A stretch of 11,325 bases of DNA. Origin: Vulcanimicrobiota bacterium (GTDB lineage: Bacteria > Vulcanimicrobiota > Vulcanimicrobiia > Vulcanimicrobiales > Vulcanimicrobiaceae). The notes under the pieces are model-generated. The model was not told the DNA's origin and made no database searches. It saw only the letters and a list, made by a program, of their open reading frames with translations. The translations under genes and the position numbers were made by a program. Numbering within the stretch: position 1 is the first letter of the stretch; the number at the start of each line of letters is the position of its first letter. The DNA is taken from positions 7,837 through 19,161 of the forward strand of contig PMFP01000134.1 of NCBI GenBank assembly GCA_003155175.1, written 5' to 3'. Positions 1 to 6,840 of this stretch are shown here, in pieces.

Positions 1-1046
1 TCGACGAGCGCGACGTGCTCGGGCGAACGTCCGGTGAGGCGCAGATAGTCAAGCGTGCGATCGTCGATCGGGAAGATCGCCACCGTCGAACCGTATTCGG
101 GCGACATGTTGCCGAGCGTCGTGCGATCCGCAACGGGTAGATTGCTCAGGCCCTTGCCGAAGAACTCGACGAACTTGCCGACGACACCGCGCTTGCGCAA
201 CATCTCGGTCACGTGCAGGACGAGATCGGTCGCGGTTACGCCCTCGCGCAGCGCGCCGTCGAGCCCGACGCCGATGACTTCGGGAATCAGCATCGTGACC
301 GGTTGGCCGAGCATGGCCGCTTCCGCTTCGATGCCGCCGACGCCCCACGCCAGTACGCCCAAGCCGTTGACCATCGTCGTGTGCGAGTCGGTGCCGACCG
401 CCGTATCCGGATACGCCGTCGCGGTTTTTTCGTCGTACGCCACGCCGGCGCCGCCGGAACCGAAAACGACGCGCGCGAGATATTCGATGTTGACTTGGTG
501 CACGATGCCCGTGTCGGGTGGAACCGCGCGGAAGCCTTCGAGCGCCGACTGTCCCCACTTCAGAAACGCGTAGCGCTCGCGGTTGCGCTCGAACTCGAGG
601 TCGGAGTTTTTCTGCAGCGCGTCGTTCGAGCCGAAAAAGTCTACCTGCACCGAGTGGTCGATCACGAGCTCGACGGGCTGCAGCGGGTTGATGCGGCGCG
701 CGTCGCCGCCCATCTCGGCCATCGCGTCGCGCATCGCCGCCAGATCCACCACGCACGGCACGCCCGTGAAGTCTTGCAGCAGCACGCGCGCGGGACGGAA
801 CGCGATCTCGCGATCCGCGGAGCCTCCGGGTTTCCAGCGCGCCAGCGCTTCGACGTCGGCGGCCGTGACCGAACGTCCGTCCTCGAAACGCAGCAGATTC
901 TCGAGCAGAATCTTGAGCGAGTACGGCAGGCGTTCGAGTTTGGTCAGGCCGGCGCGTTCGAGCGCATCGAGACGGTAGTAGGCATAGGTGCGGTCGCCCA
1001 CGCAGAGCGTGGAGGCGGCATTGTAGCTATTCGTTCGTGGATCCAT
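1..1046 (-). CDS. acnA: Aconitate hydratase A, N-terminal part (cut by window edge)
   Basis: Aconitase interconverts citrate and isocitrate in the TCA cycle with a [4Fe-4S] cluster. About 348 N-terminal residues of a protein usually near 900 are present. Reading the minus strand gives AcnA signatures: VIDHSVQVDFFG, then FLKWGQSAL, PPDTGIVHQVN, GTDSHTTMVNGLGVLAWGVGG and EAAMLGQPVTMLIPEV. The cluster-binding cysteines lie further downstream, outside the window. The ATG at 1046-1044 gives MDPRTNSYNAAS, which fits the family start. It lies inside the last codons of the ribonuclease D gene (20 nt overlap) and has no clear Shine-Dalgarno sequence, so translational coupling is likely. It is the third gene of the TVP38-rnd-acnA run. 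The length and HSVQVD motif favour AcnA/IRP-type over AcnB. Confidence 0.95.
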   Translation of the reverse strand, partial: MDPRTNSYNAASTLCVGDRTYAYYRLDALERAGLTKLERLPYSLKILLENLLRFEDGRSVTAADVEALARWKPGGSADREIAFRPARVLLQDFTGVPCVVDLAAMRDAMAEMGGDARRINPLQPVELVIDHSVQVDFFGSNDALQKNSDLEFERNRERYAFLKWGQSALEGFRAVPPDTGIVHQVNIEYLARVVFGSGGAGVAYDEKTATAYPDTAVGTDSHTTMVNGLGVLAWGVGGIEAEAAMLGQPVTMLIPEVIGVGLDGALREGVTATDLVLHVTEMLRKRGVVGKFVEFFGKGLSNLPVADRTTLGNMSPEYGSTVAIFPIDDRTLDYLRLTGRSPEHVALV

Positions 1047-2223
1047 GGGACAGACGTATTTTGGGGTCGCCGTCCGCGTAGCCTTCGATGGCGAGCGTCG
1101 CGCCTCCGGACAAAAGTCGCTCGAGCTGCGTGCCCAGCAACTCCCAGCGCCAGGCGGAGAGCCCGAGCGCGGCTTGCAGCTCCTCGTGCGTCTGCGGCAA
1201 CTCGCGAGCCACGCGCTCCAGCGCCGACCGCGGGGCGAGCAGCCCCGCCGGCATCCCGTTCTCCCGGGCGATTTCCCCCACGACCACGCTCATGAGCGCG
1301 GCGAACGTGTCGCGACTGATTCCGAGCGGACGCCGCGGGCGCTCGGGCAGGTCCGCCTCCGGGATCGCTTCGCCGCGCGCGACCGCTTCGAGAAGCGCGG
1401 GCCCTAATTGCCGGCGCAGCCCGGCTTCGAGGCGCCGCAACTGCGCGAGATCTTCGAGCGCCTTGGGCCGAAGCGTCGCGAGTCCGCCGACGACGTCGTC
1501 GGCGAGGATGTACTTCGGCGGCAGATCGCGTTCGCGCGCCAAGCGGTCGCGCAGCTTGACCAGTTCGTTGAGAATGCCGAGCTCGCGCCGGTTCATGCGG
1601 ATCGCGCCGGGAATCTTCATATACGCGCGGCGTTCGTCAACGCGGTACCGCGCGACGTCGCCGAGCTCCGCGCATTCCTCCAGGGCCCACTCGTAGCGCC
1701 CTTTATCGCGCAAGCGCTCGATCAGAATGTCGTGCATCGGCAAGAGATGCGCGACGTCGTCCACGAGATACTCGATCTGGCGCGCGGAGAGCGGGCGCGC
1801 CGACCAGTCGCTGACCGTCTGCGTCTTGGCCAGCCGCACGTCCCGCAGGTCGTAGACGAGGTCGGCCAGTGAGATCTGCATGCCGTAGCCGAGAAACGAC
1901 GCCGCGACCTGCGTGTCGAAGACGCGCGACGGCACCGCGTCGTAGCGATCGGCAAAGATCTTCAGATCCGAAGAGAGGGCGTGACCCACGACGGTCGTCT
2001 CGCCCAGCGCCGCCACGAGCGGCGAAAGGTCGGGGACGGCTTTGGGGTCCACGATCGCGACGCCGTCCTCGAACGCGAGCTGCACGACCATCAAGCGCGC
2101 CGAGTAGCTGCGCTCGGCGTGAAATTCGGTGTCGATCGCGACGCGCGGTTCCCGGGCGACGCGCTCGCAAAGCGCCGCTAATTCGGCAGCGTTATCGACG
2201 ACCGGCACGTTCGGCTCACTCAC
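1027..2223 (-). CDS. rnd: Ribonuclease D (DEDDy 3'-5' exonuclease with HRDC domain)
   Basis: RNase D trims the 3' ends of tRNA precursors and other small RNAs. The 398-residue protein has the DEDDy exonuclease domain first. Motif I is D31-T-E33 (AIDTEFHAERSY), motif II is D86 in HALSSDLKIF, and motif III is Y152...D156 in IEYLVDDVAHLL. An HRDC domain follows at about 205-285 (NRRELGILNELVKLRD, PKYIL, LRPKALEDL), with a second HRDC-like helical region at about 300-375, as in E. coli RNase D. The frame is open 55 codons further upstream. I chose the GTG at 2223-2221 because it overlaps the upstream stop as GTGA and leaves a normal-length N-terminus before the IDTEF strand; the upstream extension is arginine-rich antisense of the neighbour. 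All catalytic acidic residues are present, so the enzyme should be active. Confidence 0.93.
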   Translation of the reverse strand: MSEPNVPVVDNAAELAALCERVAREPRVAIDTEFHAERSYSARLMVVQLAFEDGVAIVDPKAVPDLSPLVAALGETTVVGHALSSDLKIFADRYDAVPSRVFDTQVAASFLGYGMQISLADLVYDLRDVRLAKTQTVSDWSARPLSARQIEYLVDDVAHLLPMHDILIERLRDKGRYEWALEECAELGDVARYRVDERRAYMKIPGAIRMNRRELGILNELVKLRDRLARERDLPPKYILADDVVGGLATLRPKALEDLAQLRRLEAGLRRQLGPALLEAVARGEAIPEADLPERPRRPLGISRDTFAALMSVVVGEIARENGMPAGLLAPRSALERVARELPQTHEELQAALGLSAWRWELLGTQLERLLSGGATLAIEGYADGDPKIRLSHGSTNE

Positions 2224-2858
2224 GGCGTCGGCGTTGCCTCGGGACGGCGGTGAAATTCGAAATGCGGATGGTGGTGCTCCCAGTAGACGTGCGCGCGGTG
2301 CTCGTATCCGTGAACGAAGGTCGTCACGCGGTCGCCGAAGATGGCGAGCAGCGTGCAGATGGGAATAGCGATCGCGCACATCGTCCACACGTGCACCCAG
2401 AGCGGCACCTTAAACGCCGCGGCGGTCGCGGTCGCGACGGTCCCGCCGAACCCCGGAACCAGCCGTACGGAGAGCAAGAACGCCGGTGATCCGATCGGGA
2501 AGCGTTTCACCCAGGCGGGCAGGCGCTGAAGGTAGACGTCCAAGTCGAGCAGCGACGAGGCTCGGCTGTTGATCCAATAGCCCAGCATCGCCGCGAACAC
2601 CAGCCCGATCGCGTTCACGATCGAGCCCATCACCGGACCGAAGATCGCGCCGTTCATGATCGCCAGCGCGTCGGTGACCGAAAACGGCGCCGACGCGACG
2701 ATCGCGAACACGGCGATCGCAATCGGATAGGCCGCGGCGCCCAGCGCGCGAATCTCATGATCCACGTACGGCTGGAAGCGAATGACGAGCGCGGCGAGCG
2801 CAAACGAGACGACCAACAGCGCGAGGGCGCTCGCGCGTCGTGCGAGAGGACCGTTCAA
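2220..2858 (-). CDS. TVP38/TMEM64 (VTT/DedA-superfamily) membrane protein with His-rich tail
   Basis: This is an integral membrane protein of the VTT/SNARE-associated fold, a superfamily that includes DedA lipid-scramblase-like proteins. The 212-residue reading has hydrophobic segments near 11-28, 42-57, 66-95, 125-147 and 153-175. The family pattern is visible: TDALAIMNGAIFGPVMGS, and later the re-entrant-loop motif RLVPGFGGTVATATAAAFKVP (132-152). The C-terminus (about 180-203) is unusual, with eight histidines in 21 residues (HGYEHRAHVYWEHHHPHF), followed by a short PEATPTP end. The start is uncertain: I took TTG at 2858-2856, but the frame stays open to TTG at 2948, which would overlap the divergent VKOR gene; neither has a good ribosome site. 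The stop overlaps the rnd start by 4 nt. The substrate is unknown. Confidence 0.82.
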   Translation of the reverse strand: MNGPLARRASALALLVVSFALAALVIRFQPYVDHEIRALGAAAYPIAIAVFAIVASAPFSVTDALAIMNGAIFGPVMGSIVNAIGLVFAAMLGYWINSRASSLLDLDVYLQRLPAWVKRFPIGSPAFLLSVRLVPGFGGTVATATAAAFKVPLWVHVWTMCAIAIPICTLLAIFGDRVTTFVHGYEHRAHVYWEHHHPHFEFHRRPEATPTP

Positions 2859-2860
2859 GC

Positions 2861-2865
2861 GGAGG
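2861..2865 (+). promoter_or_regulatory. Shine-Dalgarno of the VKOR-family gene
   Basis: GGAGG sits 5 nt before the GTG at 2871 and decides that start over the ATG at 2757, whose extra 38 residues are charged antisense of the TVP38-family gene. Confidence 0.6.
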
Positions 2866-2870
2866 CGGCG

Positions 2871-3269
2871 GTGGCGGCAGAGGCGATCATCACGGTACTG
2901 TGCGGAGTTGGTCTCTACGCCTCCATTTTCATGCTTGCCAAGACGCAAAGGGCCGAGCGGGGCGAACTGACCGAACCCAGCGTCGTCGAGACGCCGCGCG
3001 CCCGACTCTACGGCGGCGTGCCGAACGCGTCGCTCGGCATCGTCTACTACCTCGCGCTTGCGGTAGCCGCGTGGACCCTGCGCGGGCCGGTGACGTACCT
3101 CGTCTTCGCCGCGACCGCATTCGCGGCCGTCACGTCCCTCGTGCTGGCCTATTCACTGCTGTTCGTCACGCGGCGCAGCTGCCCGTACTGCTGGACCGCG
3201 CACGCCGTCAACTGGGTGCTGGCCGCAATCTACGCGACGATAGCCTTCGGGTCTTCGGGTCGAGGATAG
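2871..3269 (+). CDS. VKOR-family membrane thiol oxidoreductase, loop cysteines missing
   Basis: Bacterial VKOR homologues reoxidise periplasmic DsbA-like proteins and pass electrons to quinone. The 132-residue protein has four predicted helices, near 4-23, 55-70, 73-97 and 108-125. The quinone-side CxxC is present (C104-P-Y-C107 in RRSCPYCWTAHAVNW), and GVPNASLGIVYYLAL (49-63) matches the family segment around helix 2. The two cysteines normally found in the loop between helices 1 and 2 are absent: that region reads ELTEPSVVETPRARLYGG. The only other cysteine, C11, is in helix 1. It may therefore need a partner protein or have another role. The GTG start has a GGAGG 5 nt upstream. It is divergent from the TVP38 gene with about 12 nt between starts, so promoters must lie inside coding sequence. 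No DsbA is seen in the window. Confidence 0.8.
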   Translation: MAAEAIITVLCGVGLYASIFMLAKTQRAERGELTEPSVVETPRARLYGGVPNASLGIVYYLALAVAAWTLRGPVTYLVFAATAFAAVTSLVLAYSLLFVTRRSCPYCWTAHAVNWVLAAIYATIAFGSSGRG

Positions 3270-3298
3270 TCCGCCTTCGCAGCAACGCGTCACCGTCG

Positions 3299-3586
3299 CT
3301 AGTGCGGGCCGAAGAGGCCGAGTCCAGCGAGGATCCAGGCCGCCACGATCGTGCCGTACACAACGAGAAACGAGCCGATAAGAATCGCCGCCGCTTTAAA
3401 ATAAAGGCCGGACGGGACACCGGCGTTTTTGCAGACCAGCGCTACGACGAACGCGCCCGCGCCGAGCGCCCCGCACGCGACGGCTCCATACAGCAAGGGT
3501 TCCGCGTTTTCAAAAATCCATATGAACGCAAGCGACCCCGCTGCGACCGCCGTCAGGATCAGACCGATCTGCAGCGCGGCCTTCAC
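3299..3586 (-). CDS. Small three-helix membrane protein, function unknown
   Basis: I do not recognise a named family. The 95-residue protein is almost entirely hydrophobic, with helices near 4-24 (LQIGLILTAVAAGSLAFIWIF), 31-51 and 65-89, and ends in GLGLFGPH. One lysine and one cysteine sit in the loop after helix 2 (LVCKNAGVP). It begins at GTG 3586-3584, only 3 nt after the stop of the secreted OB-like protein gene, so the two are very likely cotranscribed and perhaps act together at the envelope. It ends 29 nt from the stop of the convergent VKOR-family gene, with no evident terminator hairpin between them. The coding call rests on the clean membrane-protein pattern and the operon spacing; the role is open. 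Confidence 0.72.
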   Translation of the reverse strand: MKAALQIGLILTAVAAGSLAFIWIFENAEPLLYGAVACGALGAGAFVVALVCKNAGVPSGLYFKAAAILIGSFLVVYGTIVAAWILAGLGLFGPH

Positions 3587-3589
3587 GCC

Positions 3590-4024
3590 CTATTGGTGGA
3601 CGAGCGTGATCGTGTCGGCATCGAGCGAGCCGTCGGGCTGCGCGTGGCCTTGGACGTCGATCACTTGACCGTTGCCCAGCGTCCAACCGCGCGGGTTGAT
3701 CACGGTACCCTGATGCAGGTGAATGTTGCGGAAATCGTTGAGCGGCAAACGAACTTGGAGGTCGAACCCGTGAAAGTAACTCACGACGCCGCGGAGATGA
3801 TTCTTGTCCACGTTGAACGGCGCCGCCAGATCGCCCGCGAGACGGAGCACGATGGATTCGAGCTCTTGGGCGACTCCCGGCGGAATCGAGTCGGGCAGGG
3901 TGACGGGCAACGGGGTCGGGGCGCTCGCGCTGGGAGCCGGCGAGGGCGTCGTTTGAGCGCCGGCGGGCGCGAGGAGAAGGGCGGAGAGGACGAGCGCACA
4001 GAGACCGGTAAATCGCAAATGCAT
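3590..4024 (-). CDS. Secreted small protein with Pro-rich linker and OB-like beta domain
   Basis: The 144-residue protein has a clear signal peptide (MHLRFTGLCALVLSALLLAPAGA, cleavage likely before Q24), a Pro/Ala/Ser/Thr linker (about 25-47), a short helix (VAQELESIVLRLAGDL) and a C-terminal beta-rich domain (about 76-142). That domain carries RGVVSYFHGFDLQVRL, NIHLHQGTVINPRG, LGNGQVIDVQGHAQPDGSLDADTI. This alternation (G-V-V-x-F, I-x-LHxGTVINPxG, V-x-V-x-G-x-x-x-DG-S-x-x-A-x-x-I) resembles DUF5666-like OB-fold domains; I infer the fold from pattern only. The ATG at 4024 is chosen because it directly begins the signal peptide; the frame extends 39 codons further upstream, but that part is antisense of the NUDIX gene. 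Its likely place is the periplasm. Ligand and function are unknown. Confidence 0.78.
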   Translation of the reverse strand: MHLRFTGLCALVLSALLLAPAGAQTTPSPAPSASAPTPLPVTLPDSIPPGVAQELESIVLRLAGDLAAPFNVDKNHLRGVVSYFHGFDLQVRLPLNDFRNIHLHQGTVINPRGWTLGNGQVIDVQGHAQPDGSLDADTITLVHQ

Positions 4025-4052
4025 AACGGAAGTGAAACGGCTTGAGAAAGGC

Positions 4053-4057
4053 GGGAG
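4053..4057 (+). promoter_or_regulatory. Shine-Dalgarno of the NUDIX gene
   Basis: GGGAG lies 4 nt before the GTG at 4062. It favours this start over the GTG at 4032, which has only a weak site and would nearly abut the divergent gene start at 4024. Confidence 0.5.
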
Positions 4058-4061
4058 TTCC

Positions 4062-4880
4062 GTGTCCCTTCGTCCGGCGGCTACGGTCATGCTCGTCCGG
4101 CCGCGCGAGAGCGACGGCTCCGGCCTCGAAGTTCTGCTCATGCGCCGCAGCGCCGAGAGCGCCTTCGCACCCCGCGCGTACGTCTTTCCGGGCGGCGTCC
4201 TCGACAGCCACGACGTCGCGGCAGGCGTCGGCGAGCGAGCCTACGGCCTCGACCAAGAGCGCGTCGCCCGTGATTTCCGCTCGGTCGCGCACCCCGACTT
4301 GCCGGTGAGCGTTCCCGCGATATCGAAAGGCGAGGCGGCCGGGCTCTACTACACCGCGCTACGCGAACTCTTCGAAGAAGCCGGCGTCGTCGTCGCGCGC
4401 GATCTGAAAGAGAATCCGATCGTCAGCGACTGCGGCACGCTCGGCATCGTCGCGACGCGCCAGCGCGTGCGCCTCGGTGCGATCAACTACGACCAGGCGC
4501 TCGCGAACAAGCATTGGACCCCCGACGCCTCCGCGCTCACGCTCTTCTCGCACTGGATTACACCCGAAACCGAACCCCGGCGCTACGACACGTATTTCTT
4601 CGTCGCCGTCGCGCCGCACGATTTGATCGTCGAAGCGGACGAAACCGAGACGAGCGATCAGCGCTGGATGGCGCCGCAAGAGGCTCTCGACATCCACGCC
4701 GAAGGGCGTCTCTATCTCGTCTACCCGACCATCAAGCATCTCCAACGCCTCGCCACGTTCGACGACGTGGCGAAGCTGCAAGCGTTCGCCCGCGAGAAAC
4801 CCATCTACACGATCGTTCCGAACGCCGCCGAAGACGACGAAACGTACGAACTGCCCGCGTCGCTCGAAAATCACTGGTGA
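4062..4880 (+). CDS. NUDIX hydrolase, NUDT19-like (split Nudix box)
   Basis: NUDIX enzymes hydrolyse nucleoside-diphosphate-X compounds; NUDT19-type members act on CoA and its esters, which is a family hint and not proof for this protein. The 272-residue protein opens with RPAATVMLVRP and LEVLLMRRSAESAFAPRAYVFPGG. The Nudix box is split: GG at 44-45 is followed by about 50 inserted residues, then ALRELFEEAGV (99-109) with the metal-binding R-E-x-x-E-E-x-G. This insertion is typical of the NUDT19 group. FSHWITPETEPRRYDTYFFVA (in the second half) also matches that group. The start is GTG 4062 with GGGAG 4 nt upstream; an earlier in-frame GTG at 4032 is the alternative. Its stop overlaps the next gene's GTG (GTGA), so the pair is translationally coupled. 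Confidence 0.9.
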   Translation: MSLRPAATVMLVRPRESDGSGLEVLLMRRSAESAFAPRAYVFPGGVLDSHDVAAGVGERAYGLDQERVARDFRSVAHPDLPVSVPAISKGEAAGLYYTALRELFEEAGVVVARDLKENPIVSDCGTLGIVATRQRVRLGAINYDQALANKHWTPDASALTLFSHWITPETEPRRYDTYFFVAVAPHDLIVEADETETSDQRWMAPQEALDIHAEGRLYLVYPTIKHLQRLATFDDVAKLQAFAREKPIYTIVPNAAEDDETYELPASLENHW

Positions 4881-5794
4881 GCCGCGTCGAGCTCGTCCGC
4901 GCGCCAAACCCGTCCGCGATGACCTTAACCGGAACGAACTCGTATCTCGTGGACTGCGGCGGGGGGCAAGCGCTCGTCATCGATCCCGGACCGCCGATGG
5001 CACGGCACGTCGAGGCGCTGATTGCCGCCGCGAAAGCCAAGGGTCTTCGAATCGCCGCGATCGCCGTGACGCACGGTCATCCCGATCATGCGCCCGCTTC
5101 CGCCGCGCTCGCGAAGGCAACCGGCGCGCCCATCTACGCCCATCCGTCGTCGGAGGTCCGACGCGATCGCGATCTTCCGCTCGACGCGGACTTGACCGTC
5201 GGCGAGATCGCGGTGCACGTGCTCGACGCGCCAGGACATACGTTCGAACACGTCGTCTTCTATCTGCCCGAGGAGGCGGCGTTCTTTAGCGGCGACGTCG
5301 TGCTGGGCGAAGGCACCGTCGTGATCGCCCCGCCGGCGGGCGCGATGCGCCCCTACCAGCACACGCTGCACCGCATGCGCGACGAATTTCCCGGCGCGCG
5401 CACGATCTATCCCGGCCACGGGCCGGCCGTCGAAAACGCGCGCGCGAAACTCGACGAATACATCGCGCACCGCGAGCAGCGCGAACGCGAACTGCTCGGC
5501 GCGCTAGCCCACGGGCCGCAAACCATTCCCGAGCTCGTCATCCGCATCTATACTGAAACGCGCCGCATTTTGTGGCCGGCCGCCGCGCGCCAGATGCTCG
5601 CCTACCTGCTGGCGTTGCAAGACGAGCGTCGCGTAATCGCCGTCAAAGTCGACCGTGCGATGACGGACGAAGAAACCGCCATCCTCAATCCCGACTGGGT
5701 CAACGTCGTCGGACCCGTCGACGCCCCCGTCGTCGAAGCCGAACTCGGCTCGATGGTGCGACTCGATACGTTGTACCGCTACGAGCTCGCGTAA
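4877..5794 (+). CDS. MBL-fold metallohydrolase, LACTB2-like
   Basis: This is a metallo-beta-lactamase-fold hydrolase of the LACTB2-like branch; human LACTB2 is an endoribonuclease, but bacterial members are mostly uncharacterised. The 305-residue protein begins with the branch's NPSAMTLTGTNSYLV. It then has the metal motif THGHPDH (H66, H68, D70, H71), H121 in APGHTFEH, D140 in FFSGDVVLGEGT and H181 in YPGHGP, so both metal sites are complete. The C-terminal about 100 residues form a helical, winged-helix-like domain (ELVIRIY, AAARQMLAYLLALQDERRV) as usual for LACTB2. The GTG start overlaps the NUDIX stop by 4 nt. A C-terminal stretch after about 262 looks acidic and extended. It ends 7 nt from the stop of the convergent MDR gene. 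Confidence 0.92.
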   Translation: MSRVELVRAPNPSAMTLTGTNSYLVDCGGGQALVIDPGPPMARHVEALIAAAKAKGLRIAAIAVTHGHPDHAPASAALAKATGAPIYAHPSSEVRRDRDLPLDADLTVGEIAVHVLDAPGHTFEHVVFYLPEEAAFFSGDVVLGEGTVVIAPPAGAMRPYQHTLHRMRDEFPGARTIYPGHGPAVENARAKLDEYIAHREQRERELLGALAHGPQTIPELVIRIYTETRRILWPAAARQMLAYLLALQDERRVIAVKVDRAMTDEETAILNPDWVNVVGPVDAPVVEAELGSMVRLDTLYRYELA

Positions 5795-5801
5795 TAGCGG
5801 C

Positions 5802-6830
5802 TTAGTCTATCCGCAGAACGATTTTTCCGAACTGACTTGCCTCTTGCATGCGTTCGACCGCGGAGACGACGTCTTCGAGCGGGTAGATGCGGTCGACGGC
5901 AGGTTTGAGCGGCTGACCTTCTTCGAAAATGGCAAGCATCTCGGCGAAGTCTTGCGCGCTTCCCATGGACGTGCCGAGCAAGTCCACGTGCTTCCAGAAG
6001 AGCGGAAACATGCGAATCGTCGCTTCTCCCACCGTTCCTCCGTAGACGACGATGCGGGCTCCCGGACGCACGGCGTCAAGAAGCTTCGCGACGGTATCGC
6101 CGCCCGACGAGTCGATCGCGAGGTCGATCGGACCGGCGGCGCGTGCCTGCTTGTGCCAATCGGCCGTGGTGCGGTAGTTCAGCGTCAGGTCGGCGCCGAG
6201 GGCGCGCGCCTGCTCGAGTTTTTCGTCGCTGCTCGACGTCACGATGACGCGCGCGCGGGCGTGCTTGGCAAAGATCAATGCGAACGTCTGCACGCCGCCG
6301 CCGACGCCGGTGATGAGGACCGTTTCGCCCGGCTGGAGTCTTCCGCGCACGAACGTCGCGCGATACGCCGTCAATCCCGCTAGGGGAATCGCGGCGGCTT
6401 CTTCCATCGTCAGGCCGCGCGGCTTAACGTAGACGTTCGCGGCCGGAACGCACGCGTACTCGGCAAACGTTCCCGCCGAAGGCATGCCGAGGAGCGAACT
6501 CGTGCGCCCGTCCCACACGCGCTCGTCGTCGCCCCACCCGATCATCGGATCGATGACGACGTCGTCGCCCACCTTCAGCTCGGTTTGCGCGCCGGCGCCG
6601 AACGCGGCGACTTCGCCCGCGCCGTCGGCGCCGAGCGTCTGCGGCAAAACGATGTTGGGATACTTGCCCTGCGTGATGAACAGATCGCGACGGTTCAGCG
6701 CCGCCGCCCGCACGCGCACCAGCACCTCGCCTTCGCCCGGCGTCGGGACGGGAATCTGCTCGACGCGCAAGGCCGCGGGCCCGGACGTCTCCGCCAGCCG
6801 GACCGCCCGCATCGTCGCAGGCAAGGTCAC
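5802..6830 (-). CDS. Zinc-free MDR oxidoreductase (quinone oxidoreductase-like)
   Basis: This is an NAD(P)H-dependent medium-chain dehydrogenase/reductase. The 342-residue protein has the GroES-like catalytic domain (about 7-135: PGEGEVLVRVRAAALNRRDLFITQGKYP, LGADGAGEV) and a Rossmann domain (about 150-290) with VLITGVGGGVQTFALIFAK for the cofactor. The cysteine cluster for structural zinc and the GHE catalytic-zinc motif are missing, which places it with quinone oxidoreductase/enoyl reductase-like members, not true alcohol dehydrogenases. The substrate cannot be told. GTG at 6830 is taken as start; the ATG at 6812 (MRAVRLAETSG) is equally reasonable by family comparison, and neither has a clear ribosome site. 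It lies 10 nt after the TonB-receptor stop on the same strand and so is probably cotranscribed. Confidence 0.9.
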   Translation of the reverse strand: MTLPATMRAVRLAETSGPAALRVEQIPVPTPGEGEVLVRVRAAALNRRDLFITQGKYPNIVLPQTLGADGAGEVAAFGAGAQTELKVGDDVVIDPMIGWGDDERVWDGRTSSLLGMPSAGTFAEYACVPAANVYVKPRGLTMEEAAAIPLAGLTAYRATFVRGRLQPGETVLITGVGGGVQTFALIFAKHARARVIVTSSSDEKLEQARALGADLTLNYRTTADWHKQARAAGPIDLAIDSSGGDTVAKLLDAVRPGARIVVYGGTVGEATIRMFPLFWKHVDLLGTSMGSAQDFAEMLAIFEEGQPLKPAVDRIYPLEDVVSAVERMQEASQFGKIVLRID

Positions 6831-6840
6831 GGAATCGCGG

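Noticed and set aside
213..1295. Plus-strand open frame opposite acnA and rnd
   Set aside because: It is the antisense of two confidently recognised proteins and has no recognisable domain; the translated text is Arg/His/Asp-rich, as usual for antisense frames.
3270..3298. Possible terminator between the convergent VKOR-type and three-helix genes
   Set aside because: There is no GC-rich stem followed by a T run on either strand in this 29-nt gap; only the CTTCGGGT direct repeat just upstream, which is coding.
3510..4292. Minus-strand frame covering the secreted-protein locus in another phase
   Set aside because: It is Arg-rich, lacks a signal peptide or domain, and conflicts with both the signal-peptide protein and the NUDIX gene.
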